NCBI RefSeq assembly: GCF_016735675.1
Contig: NZ_JAERSG010000001.1
Location: forward strand, 806,001 to 870,000
DNA: 64,000 nucleotides
Reading direction: 5' to 3'
From: Nocardioides baculatus
Lineage (GTDB): Bacteria > Actinomycetota > Actinomycetes > Propionibacteriales > Nocardioidaceae
The position numbers and the translations under genes were made by a program. The notes below the pieces were generated by a model, which saw only the letters and a list, made by a program, of their open reading frames with translations, did no database searches and had not been told where the DNA came from. This document shows positions 50,404-59,066 of this stretch, piece by piece; position 1 is the stretch's first letter; each line of letters starts with the position of its first letter.

Positions 50404-52121
50404 TCGACGCCCAGCGCCCGGCACTGCGGATCGGCAACTGCTCCGGCTTCTACGGAGACCGGCTGAGCGCGATGCGGGAGATGCTCGAGGGGGGCGAGCT
50501 CGACGTCCTCACCGGCGACTACCTCGCCGAGCTGACGATGCTCATCCTCGGCAAGGACCAGCTCAAGGACCCGAGCCTGGGCTACGCCCGCACCTTCGTC
50601 CGCCAGGTCGAGGACTGCCTCGGTCTTGCGCTGGAGAGCGGCGTGAAGATCGTCGCCAACGCCGGTGGCCTCAACCCCGCCGGGCTCGCCGACAGGCTCC
50701 GCGAGGTGGCGAAGGCCCTCGGCCTCGACCCCGCGGTCGCCCACGTCGAGGGCGACGACGTACGCCACCTCGAGCTGGAGGGCGCACTCACCGCCAACGC
50801 CTACCTCGGCGGGTTCGGCATCGCCGCGGCCCTGACCGGCGGCGCCGACATCGTCGTGACCGGTCGCGTCACCGACGCCTCGCTCGTCGTCGGACCGGCC
50901 GTCGCGCACCACGGCTGGACCCCGACGTCGTACGACGAGCTGGCGGGCGCGGTCGTCGCCGGCCACGTCATCGAGTGCGGCACGCAGGCGACGGGCGGCA
51001 ACTTCAGCGGCTTCCTGACCCTGCCCGGCCGGGAGAAGCCGCTCGGCTTCCCGGTCGCGGAGGTCGCCGCCGACGGATCGAGCGTCATCACCAAGCACCC
51101 CGGCACCGGCGGCGCGGTCACCGTCGACACCGTCACCGCGCAGCTCGTCTACGAGATCCAGTCCACCCGCTACCTCGGCCCCGACGTCACGGTCCACCTC
51201 GACGCGTTGCGGCTCGAGGAGGTCGGCGACGACCGGGTCGCGATCACCGGCGTCGTCGGCGAGGCGCCACCCGAGCAGCTCAAGGTCTGCGTGAACGAGC
51301 TCGGCGGCTGGCGCAACGGCGTCGAGCTCGTCCTCACCGGTCTCGACGTCGAGGCCAAGGCCGCGTGGGTGCGCGACCAGCTCGGCAGCCGCCTCACCGC
51401 CGCAGAGGTCGTCTGGTCCGACGTCACCGCACCACCCGCCGACGCGCCCACCGAGGAGGCCGCCTCGACCCTCCTACGCTGCACGGTCAAGGACCCGTCG
51501 CCCGACCCAGTCGGCCGCTCGTTCACCTCCGCGGTGGTCGAGCTCGCGCTCGGCTCCTACCCCGGCTTCACGATGACGGCCCCGCCGGCACCGGCCACGC
51601 CCTTCGGCATCTACCGGGCGGCCTACGTCGACCGCGCCGACGTCACCCACACCGTCGTCCACGCCGACGGGACCCGCGAGGTCGTCGTCGACCCCGGCCT
51701 CGGCGTGCCCCAGGGCGAGGCACCCGGCGCCCGCCCGTCGCCGTACCCCGGCCGCACCGACGTGCTCACCCGCCGCCTCCCGCTCGGCACCTTCGTCCAC
51801 GCGCGCTCCGGCGACAAGGGCGGCGACGCCAACGTCGGGCTGTGGGTGGCGCACGACGGCGTCTCCCGGGAGGTGTACGACGCCCGCGTGCAGTGGCTGT
51901 TCAAGCTGATGTCACCGCGCGGGATCCCGGCGTTGCTCCCGGAGGCCGACGGGCTCGACGTGGAGGTGTGGCTGCTGCCTCACCTCGGTGCGGTGAACCT
52001 CGTCCTCCACGGCCTGCTCGGCGATGGCGTCGCGGCCTCGCCGCGCTTCGACCCGCAGGCCAAGGGGCTCGGGGAGTGGCTGCGCTCGCGGCTGGTGTCG
52101 ATCGAGGACTCGCTGCTGTGA
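50400..52121 (+). CDS. AtuA-like protein (acyclic terpene utilisation family, DUF1446)
   Basis: 573 residues. N-terminal AtuA domain: LRIGNCSGFYGDRLSAMREM, LDVLTGDYLAELTMLILGKD, VKIVANAGGLNPAGLADRLR, GGADIVVTGRVTDASLVVGP and GHVIECGTQATGGNFSGF. A C-terminal DUF4387-like part from about 455 contains LGTFVHARSGDKGGDANVGL. The fused architecture is common in actinobacteria. AtuA is needed for citronellol/geraniol growth in Pseudomonas, but its reaction is not established. It is coupled on both sides (ATGA, GTGA) to the other operon genes. Confidence 0.88.
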   Translation: MIDAQRPALRIGNCSGFYGDRLSAMREMLEGGELDVLTGDYLAELTMLILGKDQLKDPSLGYARTFVRQVEDCLGLALESGVKIVANAGGLNPAGLADRLREVAKALGLDPAVAHVEGDDVRHLELEGALTANAYLGGFGIAAALTGGADIVVTGRVTDASLVVGPAVAHHGWTPTSYDELAGAVVAGHVIECGTQATGGNFSGFLTLPGREKPLGFPVAEVAADGSSVITKHPGTGGAVTVDTVTAQLVYEIQSTRYLGPDVTVHLDALRLEEVGDDRVAITGVVGEAPPEQLKVCVNELGGWRNGVELVLTGLDVEAKAAWVRDQLGSRLTAAEVVWSDVTAPPADAPTEEAASTLLRCTVKDPSPDPVGRSFTSAVVELALGSYPGFTMTAPPAPATPFGIYRAAYVDRADVTHTVVHADGTREVVVDPGLGVPQGEAPGARPSPYPGRTDVLTRRLPLGTFVHARSGDKGGDANVGLWVAHDGVSREVYDARVQWLFKLMSPRGIPALLPEADGLDVEVWLLPHLGAVNLVLHGLLGDGVAASPRFDPQAKGLGEWLRSRLVSIEDSLL

Positions 52122-53368
52122 TCACCGAGCAGGGACCGGCGAGGGACGAGCCGGACGTGTCGCGAGGGGAGGTCGAGCAAGCCCCGCGCCCGACGAACGA
52201 GGGTGCGCTGGGCGCGTCGAGATCAGCCGAACGGGACGCCCTCCGGGCCACGGCTGCCGAGTTCGTCCGTCGCGAGGTCGCGCCGCACCTGCAGGAGTGG
52301 GAGGACGCGGGCGAGATCCCGCGCACGCTGCACCGGACCGCCGGCGACCTGGGCCTGATCGGCGTCGCCTTCCCGGAGTCGGTCGGCGGGAGCGGCGGCG
52401 ACCTGCTCGACTCGGTCGCGATGCAGGAGGCGATGTTCGACGCCGGTGCGTCCAGCGGCCTGATGGCCGGGCTGTTCACCAGCGGGATCGCGCTGCCGCA
52501 CATCGCCGCGTCCGGCAACGACGACCTGGTCGACCGCTTCGTCCGTCCCACGCTGGCCGGCGACCTCATCGGGTCGCTGGCGATCACCGAGCCGGGCGGC
52601 GGGTCCGACGTCGCGCGGCTGCGGACCACCGCGACGCGCGACGGCGACCACTACGTCGTCGACGGTGCGAAGACCTTCATCACCTCCGGCGTCCGCGCCG
52701 ACTTCGTCACCGTCGCCGTCCGCACCGGCCCTGTGCCGTATCAAGGGGCGGGCCACGCCGGCATCTCGCTGCTGGTCGTCGAGAAGGGCACGCCCGGCTT
52801 CACCGTCGACCGTGGCCTGCGGAAGATGGGCTGGCACTGCTCCGACACCGCCGAGCTGTCCTTCGCCGACTGCCGCGTGCCGGTGGCGAACCTCGTCGGC
52901 GCCGAGGGCAGCGGCTTCGGCCAGATCGCCGACCAGTTCGTCGTCGAGCGGATCGCGCTGGCGGTCCACGGCTACGGCATCGCGGCGCGCTCGCTCGACC
53001 TCGCGGCGGCGTACGCCCGTGACCGCCAGACGTTCGGCCGGCCCCTGATCGGCAACCAGTCCGTCCAGCACACGTTGGTCGAGATGCGCCGCCAGGTCGA
53101 GGTCGCCCGCACCTACACGCGCCACGTCGCGGCCCGCCACGTCGCGGGCGAGTTCGTGGTCGCCGAGGCCTGCCTGGCCAAGCAGACCGCCGTGGACTGC
53201 GCGGCCCACGTCTGCGACCGGGCCGTCCAGCTGTTCGGCGGCACCGGCTACATGCACGGCACCGAGGTGGAGCGGCACTACCGCGACGCCCGGATCCTGC
53301 CGATCGGGGGCGGCGCCGACGAGGTGCTGCGCGACCTGACGGCCAAGCTGATGGGTTATGCGTCATGA
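52118..53368 (+). CDS. acyl-CoA dehydrogenase with unusual N-terminal extension
   Basis: 416 residues from GTG 52118 (GTGA overlap). The ACAD fold runs from ERDALRATAAEFVRREVAPH with LAITEPGGGSDVARLRTTAT (FAD/CoA site), YVVDGAKTFITSGVRADFVT, RKMGWHCSDTAELSFADCRV and the C-terminal QLFGGTGYMHGTEVERHYRD. The first about 37 residues (including RDEPDVSRGEVEQAPRPTNE) match no ACAD and come from DNA with hairpin-forming GC-rich sequence, so they look repeat-derived. It probably makes the 2-enoyl-CoA for the carboxylase; citronellyl- or isovaleryl-CoA-type substrates are candidates. Confidence 0.87.
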   Translation: MITEQGPARDEPDVSRGEVEQAPRPTNEGALGASRSAERDALRATAAEFVRREVAPHLQEWEDAGEIPRTLHRTAGDLGLIGVAFPESVGGSGGDLLDSVAMQEAMFDAGASSGLMAGLFTSGIALPHIAASGNDDLVDRFVRPTLAGDLIGSLAITEPGGGSDVARLRTTATRDGDHYVVDGAKTFITSGVRADFVTVAVRTGPVPYQGAGHAGISLLVVEKGTPGFTVDRGLRKMGWHCSDTAELSFADCRVPVANLVGAEGSGFGQIADQFVVERIALAVHGYGIAARSLDLAAAYARDRQTFGRPLIGNQSVQHTLVEMRRQVEVARTYTRHVAARHVAGEFVVAEACLAKQTAVDCAAHVCDRAVQLFGGTGYMHGTEVERHYRDARILPIGGGADEVLRDLTAKLMGYAS

Positions 53369-53850
53369 AAGGACTGCCCGTGTTCACGCTCCCCTCCCTC
53401 GGTGACGAGGTCTCGGTCTGGATGGACGCCCCGCCCTCTGAGGTGTGGGACCTCGTCAGCGACGTCACGCGGATCGGCGAGTTCAGCCCGGAGACCTTCG
53501 AGGCGAAGTGGACCCGCGGCTCGACCGGGCCCGAGGTGGGCGCGTACTTCGCCGGCCACGTGAAGCGCAACGGCGTCGGACCGACGTACTGGTCGCCGTG
53601 CCGGGTCACCGCGTGCGAGCCCGAGAAGGTCTTCGAGTTCTCCGTGGGCACCGACGCGATCACGGTCAACAACTGGGGCTACCGGCTCGAGGCGAAGGAC
53701 GGCGGCACCCTGGTCACGGAGTACTTCCGGATGGAGCCGTCCCTCTACACCCGCGTCTACTGGACACTGCTCGGCGCGCTGCGCGGGCGCACCAACCGCA
53801 ACGGCATGCGGACGACCCTCGAGCGGATGAAGGCGGTGGTCGAGAAGTGA
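53365..53850 (+). CDS. SRPBCC (START-like) family protein
   Basis: 161 residues. The polyketide-cyclase/START-like beta-grip: VSVWMDAPPSEVWDLVSDVT, RIGEFSPETFEAKWTRG, then CRVTACEPEKVFEFSVG, WGYRLEAKDGGTLVTEYFRM and a long C-terminal helix (NGMRTTLERMKAVVEK). Such proteins bind hydrophobic ligands in a deep cavity. ATGA/GTGA overlaps place it inside the acyl-CoA operon, so it may chaperone or sense the acyl substrate (inference). It is not usual in Liu/Atu clusters of proteobacteria. Confidence 0.85.
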   Translation: MKGLPVFTLPSLGDEVSVWMDAPPSEVWDLVSDVTRIGEFSPETFEAKWTRGSTGPEVGAYFAGHVKRNGVGPTYWSPCRVTACEPEKVFEFSVGTDAITVNNWGYRLEAKDGGTLVTEYFRMEPSLYTRVYWTLLGALRGRTNRNGMRTTLERMKAVVEK

Positions 53851-55487
53851 CCAACCGCGAGGCGATGCTCGAGAAGATCGCCGACCTCGACGCCCAGCAC
53901 GCGGTCGCGGTGGCCGGCGGCGGCGACAAGTACGTCGACCGCCACCACGCGCGCGGCAAGCTGACGGCCCGCGAGCGGATCGAGCTGCTCGTCGACCCCG
54001 GATCGGCGTTCCTCGAGCTGTCGCCGCTGGCGGGCTGGGGCTCGGACTTCACCGTCGGTGCGTCGGTCGTCACCGGCATCGGCGTGATCGAGGGCGTCGA
54101 GTGCATGATCAGCGCCAACGACCCGACCGTGAAGGGTGGCGCGTCGAACCCCTGGACGGTCAAGAAGATCTTCCGCGCCTCGCAGATCGCCGAGGAGAAC
54201 GACCTCCCGACCGTGTCGCTGGTCGAGTCCGGCGGCGCCGACCTGCCGACGCAGAAGGAGATCTTCATCCCCGGCGGGCGGCTGTTCCGCGACCTGACCA
54301 GGTCGTCGGCGCGCAAGCAGCCGACGATCGCACTGGTCTTCGGGAACTCGACCGCGGGCGGTGCCTACGTACCGGGGATGAGCGACTACACGGTCTTCGT
54401 CCGCGGCGGCGCGAAGGTCTTCCTCGGCGGCCCGCCGCTCGTGAAGATGGCGACCGGCGAGGAGTCCGACGACGAGTCGCTCGGCGGTGCCGAGATGCAC
54501 GCCCGGGTCTCCGGCCTGGCCGACTACCTCGCCGAGGACGAGCTCGACGCCATCCGGATCGGGCGGCGGATCGTGGCCCGCCTGAACCGGCGTAGGCCCT
54601 CTGTTGGAGTCCCCGCACGTGCGGGGAGTCCGACACTTGGAGGGGGTTGCAACGGCCTACAAGTGTCGGACTCGCCCTCGCAGTGCGTCTTCGCCGAGCC
54701 CGACGCCGACCCCGAGACGCTGCTCGACCTCATCCCGACCGACCTCAAGGAGCCGTTCGACCCGCGCGAGGTGATCGTCCGGATCGTCGACGGGACGTCC
54801 GAGCGCAACGGCCGGCCGTTCGACGAGTTCAAGCCGCTCTACGGCACGTCGCTGGTCACCGGATGGGCACAGCTCCACGGCCACCCCATCGGCATCCTCG
54901 CCAACGCCCAGGGGGTGCTGTTCTCGGAGGAGGCGCAGAAGGCGACGCAGTTCATCCAGCTCGCCAACCAGAGCGACACCCCGCTCCTCTTCCTGCACAA
55001 CACGACGGGCTACATGGTCGGCAAGGACTACGAGCAGGGCGGGATCATCAAGCACGGCGCACAGATGCTCAACGCCGTCTCCAACAGCAGCGTCCCGCAC
55101 CTCAGCGTGATCATGGGTGCGTCCTACGGCGCCGGCAACTACGGCATGAACGGCCGCGCCTTCGACCCGCGCTTCCTCTTCACCTGGCCGAGCGCGAAGT
55201 CCGCCGTGATGGGCCCCGCCCAGCTCGCCGGGGTGCTCAGCATCGTGGCGCGCGCCGCGACGGAGGCCAAGGGACAGGAGTACGACGAGGAGGGCGACGC
55301 CGGCATGCGGGCGATGGTCGAGCAGATGGTGGAGGAACAGTCGCTGCCCTACGCGCTCTCCGGGATGCTCTACGACGACGGGGTCATCGACCCCCGCGAC
55401 ACCCGGACCGTCCTGGCGATCTGCCTCAGCGTCATCAGCAACACCACCTGGACCGGTGGCGAGGGATTCGGGGTGTTCCGCACATGA
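53847..55487 (+). CDS. acyl-CoA carboxylase carboxyltransferase (beta) subunit with in-frame repeat insertion
   Basis: 546 residues from GTG 53847. Crotonase-fold carboxyltransferase: KLTARERIELLVDPGSAFLE, GASNPWTVKKIFRASQIAEE, VSLVESGGADLPTQKEIF, VFGNSTAGGAYVPGMSDYTV, LFLHNTTGYMVGKDYEQGGI and PSAKSAVMGPAQLAGVLS. This matches methylcrotonyl/geranyl-CoA carboxylase beta chains more than propionyl-CoA types. Residues about 252-279 (from SVGVPARAG to VSDSPSQ) are encoded by the 84-bp palindromic element and interrupt the linker between the two half-domains; without them the length is about 518, normal for the family. Confidence 0.9.
   Translation: MTNREAMLEKIADLDAQHAVAVAGGGDKYVDRHHARGKLTARERIELLVDPGSAFLELSPLAGWGSDFTVGASVVTGIGVIEGVECMISANDPTVKGGASNPWTVKKIFRASQIAEENDLPTVSLVESGGADLPTQKEIFIPGGRLFRDLTRSSARKQPTIALVFGNSTAGGAYVPGMSDYTVFVRGGAKVFLGGPPLVKMATGEESDDESLGGAEMHARVSGLADYLAEDELDAIRIGRRIVARLNRRRPSVGVPARAGSPTLGGGCNGLQVSDSPSQCVFAEPDADPETLLDLIPTDLKEPFDPREVIVRIVDGTSERNGRPFDEFKPLYGTSLVTGWAQLHGHPIGILANAQGVLFSEEAQKATQFIQLANQSDTPLLFLHNTTGYMVGKDYEQGGIIKHGAQMLNAVSNSSVPHLSVIMGASYGAGNYGMNGRAFDPRFLFTWPSAKSAVMGPAQLAGVLSIVARAATEAKGQEYDEEGDAGMRAMVEQMVEEQSLPYALSGMLYDDGVIDPRDTRTVLAICLSVISNTTWTGGEGFGVFRT
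54601..54684. repeat. 84-bp palindromic element inserted in frame in a gene
   Basis: Same order and length as 44536-44619: GTTGGAGTCCCCGCACGTGC, then AGTCCGACACTTG pairing with CAAGTGTCGGACT over 13 bases, ending CTCGCCCTCGCAGT. 84 bases is a multiple of three, and the used frame has no stop, so the gene reads through. Confidence 0.85.
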
Positions 55488-57403
55488 TCAGTCGACTGCT
55501 GGTCGCCAACCGGGGCGAGATCGCGCGCCGGGTCTTCGCCACCTGCCGCCGCCTGGGCATCGAGACCGTGGCCGTCCACTCGGACGCCGATGCGGGGCTG
55601 CCGTTCGTGGCCGAGGCCGACCACGCCGTACGCCTCCCGGGCAACGCGCCTGCCGACACCTACCTGCGCATCGACCTGGTCGTCGAGGCTGCCCGTCGGT
55701 CCGGCGCCGACGCGGTCCACCCGGGCTACGGCTTCCTGTCCGAGAACGCCGACTTCGCGCGCGCCGTCATCGACGCCGGCCTCACCTGGGTCGGTCCGTC
55801 GCCCGAGGCGATCGCGGCGATGGGCGACAAGGTCCGCGCCAAGGAGATCGCGGCCGCGGCCGGCGTACCCGTCCTGTCGGCGCCGTCGACGCCCACCGAG
55901 GCCGACCTCCCCCTGCTGGTGAAGGCGTCGGCGGGGGGCGGTGGTCGTGGCATGCGCGTCGTACGCACCCTCGACCGGCTCGACACCGAGATCGAGGCGG
56001 CGCGGGCCGAGGCCGCGTCGGCGTTCGGCGACGGCACGGTGTTCGTCGAGCCCTACGTCGAGGCCGGTCGCCACGTCGAGGTCCAGCTCGTCGACTCGGT
56101 CGTCTACGGCGACCGCGACTGCTCCGTCCAGCGGCGGCACCAGAAGGTCGTCGAGGAGGCCCCCGCGCCCCGCCTCCCGGACGCGGTACGCGCAGCGATG
56201 CACGAGGCGGCGCAGAAGGCCGCCGAGGCGATCGACTACCGCGGCGCGGGCACCGTGGAGTTCCTCTACGACCCCGGGGCCGAGCGGTTCTTCTTCCTCG
56301 AGATGAACACCCGCCTCCAGGTCGAGCACCCCGTCACCGAGCTCGTGCACGGGGTCGACCTGGTCGAGCTGCAGCTGCGTGCCGCGGAGGCGGACTGGTT
56401 CATGGGGTGGAGCGACCCGCCCACCACCCACGCGATCGAGGTACGCCTCTACGCCGAGGACGCGGCCTACGTCCCCCAGAGCGGCCGCCTGGTCACCTTC
56501 GACCTCCCGGCCGACGGTGCGTTCGACCTGCTCTCGCGCAGCGGTGTCCGGGTCGACTCCGGGTTCGCCTCGGGCGACGAGGTCTCGACGTTCTACGACG
56601 CCATGCTGGCCAAGGTGATCGCGTGGGCGCCGACCCGCGAGCAGGCGATCCGTCAGCTCGTCGCCGCGCTCAGGCGTGCCCGGATCCACGGGATCACCAC
56701 CAACCGTGACCAGCTCGTCGAGATCCTCACCGACCCGGTCTTCGTGGCCGGAGACATGACGACGACCTGGCTCGAGTCGCGTCCGATTCCCGCTGAGTCT
56801 CCCCGCGACTCACGGGCCAGTGTCGTCGCCGGCGCGCTCATGCTGGCCGCCGCCGACGCCGAGCGACGTACGGTCCAGCGGGGTGTCCCCGCCGCCTGGC
56901 GCAACGTCGTCAGCCAGCCGCAGCGCACCACGTTCGAGGGCCACGACCCGGTCGAGTGGTGGGGCACGCGTGACGGCTTCGTCGTCGACGGCGTGACGGT
57001 GCTCGACGTGTCCCCGACCCACGCGCGGCTCGAGGTCGACGGGGTGACTCAGCAGTACGACGGACTGATCGTCGGCGGGGGGACGTCCGGTGGGCGTGAG
57101 GTCCACGTCGACGGAGGCGTTCGGTCCGTCAGCCTGCGCGAGGTCCGGCGCTTCACCGACCCCGCCGACGCCGTGGCAAGCGGGTCGTTGCTCGCGCCCA
57201 TGCCCGGCACGGTCGTCAAGGTCGTCGCCGAGGCCGGCAAGGACGTCAGCGCCGGCGATGTCGTCCTCGTCCTCGAGGCGATGAAGATGCAGCACACCGT
57301 GACCGCGCCGCTCGACGGCACGGTCACCGAGATCAACGTCGAGCCCGGGGCGCAGGTCGCGTCCGGGGAGGTTCTGGCAGTAGTGGAAGGACACCCGGAA
57401 TGA
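55484..57403 (+). CDS. acyl-CoA carboxylase alpha subunit (biotin carboxylase with biotinyl domain)
   Basis: 639 residues. Biotin carboxylase part: LLVANRGEIARRVFATCRRL, HPGYGFLSENADFARAV, VKASAGGGGRGMRVV (ATP-grasp Gly loop) and FFLEMNTRLQVEHPVTELVH. A middle BT/BCCP-linker region follows, then a C-terminal biotinyl domain with EAMKMQH (biotin-lysine about residue 601). It carboxylates its own biotin with bicarbonate and ATP for the beta subunit encoded just upstream (ATGA overlap). The complete gene pair identifies a 3-methylcrotonyl/geranyl-CoA-type carboxylase. Confidence 0.93.
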   Translation: MISRLLVANRGEIARRVFATCRRLGIETVAVHSDADAGLPFVAEADHAVRLPGNAPADTYLRIDLVVEAARRSGADAVHPGYGFLSENADFARAVIDAGLTWVGPSPEAIAAMGDKVRAKEIAAAAGVPVLSAPSTPTEADLPLLVKASAGGGGRGMRVVRTLDRLDTEIEAARAEAASAFGDGTVFVEPYVEAGRHVEVQLVDSVVYGDRDCSVQRRHQKVVEEAPAPRLPDAVRAAMHEAAQKAAEAIDYRGAGTVEFLYDPGAERFFFLEMNTRLQVEHPVTELVHGVDLVELQLRAAEADWFMGWSDPPTTHAIEVRLYAEDAAYVPQSGRLVTFDLPADGAFDLLSRSGVRVDSGFASGDEVSTFYDAMLAKVIAWAPTREQAIRQLVAALRRARIHGITTNRDQLVEILTDPVFVAGDMTTTWLESRPIPAESPRDSRASVVAGALMLAAADAERRTVQRGVPAAWRNVVSQPQRTTFEGHDPVEWWGTRDGFVVDGVTVLDVSPTHARLEVDGVTQQYDGLIVGGGTSGGREVHVDGGVRSVSLREVRRFTDPADAVASGSLLAPMPGTVVKVVAEAGKDVSAGDVVLVLEAMKMQHTVTAPLDGTVTEINVEPGAQVASGEVLAVVEGHPE

Positions 57404-58560
57404 CCGACTTCACCGAGTCCGACGAGCGCATCGAGCTCCGCCGCCAGGTCGCGAAGCTGGCGAAGGGCTATGGCCGCGAGTGGTTTGTCGAGCGCGCCCG
57501 CGCCGGCGAGAAGACCACCGAGCTGTGGCTCGAGATCGCCAAGGCGGGCTACCTCGGCGTCAACATCCCTGAGGAGTACGGCGGCGGGGGCGGTGGCATC
57601 GGCGACGTGGCCGCCGTCTGCGAGGAGCTCGCCGCGCAGGGGTGCCCGCTGCTGATGATGGTCGTCAGCCCGGCGATCTGCGGCACCGTCATCGCCCGCT
57701 ACGGCACCGAAGCGCAGAAGCAGGAGTGGCTCCCCGGCATCTGCGACGGCACCGCCACGATGGCCTTCGCGATCACCGAGCCCGACGCCGGCACCAACTC
57801 GCACAACATCACGACCACCGCCCGCCGCGACGGCGACGAGTGGGTGCTCAGGGGCCAGAAGATCTACATCTCGGGCGTCGACGAGTCCGCCAACGTGCTG
57901 GTCGTCGCCCGCACCGAGGACGCGAGGACCGGCAAGCTCAAGCCCTGCCTCTTCGTGGTCCCGACCGACTCCGCGGGCTTCGAGTTCACCGCGATCCCGA
58001 TGGAGATCGTCAGCCCGGAGAAGCAGTTCCAGGTGTTCATCGACGACGTCCGGCTCCCGGCCACCGCGATCGTCGGCGACGAGGACGGTGGGCTGGTGCA
58101 GCTCTTCGCCGGCCTCAACCCCGAGCGGATCATGGCGGCCTCCTTCTCGACCGGCCTCGCGCGTCACGCCCTCGAGAAGGCGTCGTCGTACGCCCAGGAG
58201 CGCACGGTGTTCAAGGCGCCCATCGGCTCCCACCAGGCGATCGCTCACCCGCTCGCGATGGCGCACATCGAGAACGAGCTGGCCCGGCTGATGACCCAGA
58301 AGGCCGCCGCCCTCGTCGACGCCGGCGACGACATGGCCGCGGGCGAGGCCGCCAACATGGCGAAGTACGCCGCCGCCGAGGCCGCCGTCCACGCCGTCGA
58401 CGCGGCCGTGCAGACCCACGGCGGCAACGGCATCACGCAGGAGTACGGCATGGCCGGCCTGCTCGTCGCCGCCCGCGCCGGCCGGATCGCCCCGGTGAGC
58501 CGGGAGATGATCCTCAACTTCGTCGCGATGCACTCGCTGGGGCTGCCGAAGTCCTACTGA
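57400..58560 (+). CDS. acyl-CoA dehydrogenase
   Basis: 386 residues, typical ACAD length. The pattern is ERIELRRQVAKLAKGYGREW, YLGVNIPEEYGGGGGG, MAFAITEPDAGTNSHNITTT, WVLRGQKIYISGVDESANVL, MEIVSPEKQFQVFIDDVRLP and QTHGGNGITQEYGMAGLLVA. It is FAD-dependent, cytosolic, with electrons going to ETF. ATGA overlap with the carboxylase alpha gene; it is last in the operon, so the two dehydrogenases probably act on different steps or chain types of one pathway. A palindromic hairpin follows directly. Confidence 0.92.
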   Translation: MTDFTESDERIELRRQVAKLAKGYGREWFVERARAGEKTTELWLEIAKAGYLGVNIPEEYGGGGGGIGDVAAVCEELAAQGCPLLMMVVSPAICGTVIARYGTEAQKQEWLPGICDGTATMAFAITEPDAGTNSHNITTTARRDGDEWVLRGQKIYISGVDESANVLVVARTEDARTGKLKPCLFVVPTDSAGFEFTAIPMEIVSPEKQFQVFIDDVRLPATAIVGDEDGGLVQLFAGLNPERIMAASFSTGLARHALEKASSYAQERTVFKAPIGSHQAIAHPLAMAHIENELARLMTQKAAALVDAGDDMAAGEAANMAKYAAAEAAVHAVDAAVQTHGGNGITQEYGMAGLLVAARAGRIAPVSREMILNFVAMHSLGLPKSY

Positions 58561-58561
58561 C

Positions 58562-58622
58562 ATACCTGAGGACGTGGTGGTCGGGATCCGGCCGGGAATC
58601 CCTTCACCCCGTCCTCAGGTAT
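58562..58622. terminator. 61-bp imperfect hairpin ending the operon
   Basis: ATACCTGAGGACG (58562-58574) pairs with CGTCCTCAGGTAT (58610-58622), with partly paired inner arms GGTGGTCGGGATCC / GGGAATCCC. It starts two bases after the stop of the last operon gene. Confidence 0.6.
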
Positions 58623-58664
58623 CACGTGCGGACGGATGTCGGCGGCCGGTGGCAGGATCACGCC

Positions 58665-59048
58665 GTGGCCCTTGCAGACCGTCCGCTCGTGCCGGAGGAG
58701 TGGGTGCAGCGGATCGACGCGGTGCTCGGCGTCCTGCCGCGCTGCGAGCAGGAGGCGGCGTGGACCGGCACCCGCTGGCGCGTCGGCGGCGCGACGATCG
58801 CGCACGTCTTCGGCGGTGAGGACCGGGTCTTCCGGATCACCTTCCGCGGCGAGCCTGACGAGGTGGCCGCCTTCGAGCACATGGGCGACCCCTACTTCCG
58901 CTCCGGGTGGGGCGGCAACGTCATCGGGATGGTCCTCGACGAGGAGGCCGGGATCGACTGGCAGGAGCTCGCCGAGCTGCTGACCGACTCCTACTGCATC
59001 CAGGCGCCGGCCAGCCTGGCCGAGCAGGTCGACCGGCCGGGCGCCTGA
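58665..59048 (+). CDS. MmcQ/YjbR-family (DUF419-like) protein
   Basis: 127 residues from GTG 58665. Double-wing-like MmcQ/YjbR fold: EEWVQRIDAVLGVLPRCEQE, WRVGGATIAHVFGGEDRVFR (the WRVxxKxFA-type strand), DPYFRSGWGGNVIGMVLDEE and the C-terminal DWQELAELLTDSYCIQAP. Family members are small DNA-binding-like or phosphotransfer-related proteins of unresolved function. It is transcribed alone and converges with the phospholipase D-like gene 18 bases away. Confidence 0.82.
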   Translation: MALADRPLVPEEWVQRIDAVLGVLPRCEQEAAWTGTRWRVGGATIAHVFGGEDRVFRITFRGEPDEVAAFEHMGDPYFRSGWGGNVIGMVLDEEAGIDWQELAELLTDSYCIQAPASLAEQVDRPGA

Positions 59049-59066
59049 CGGCGCCCGACCGCCGTC

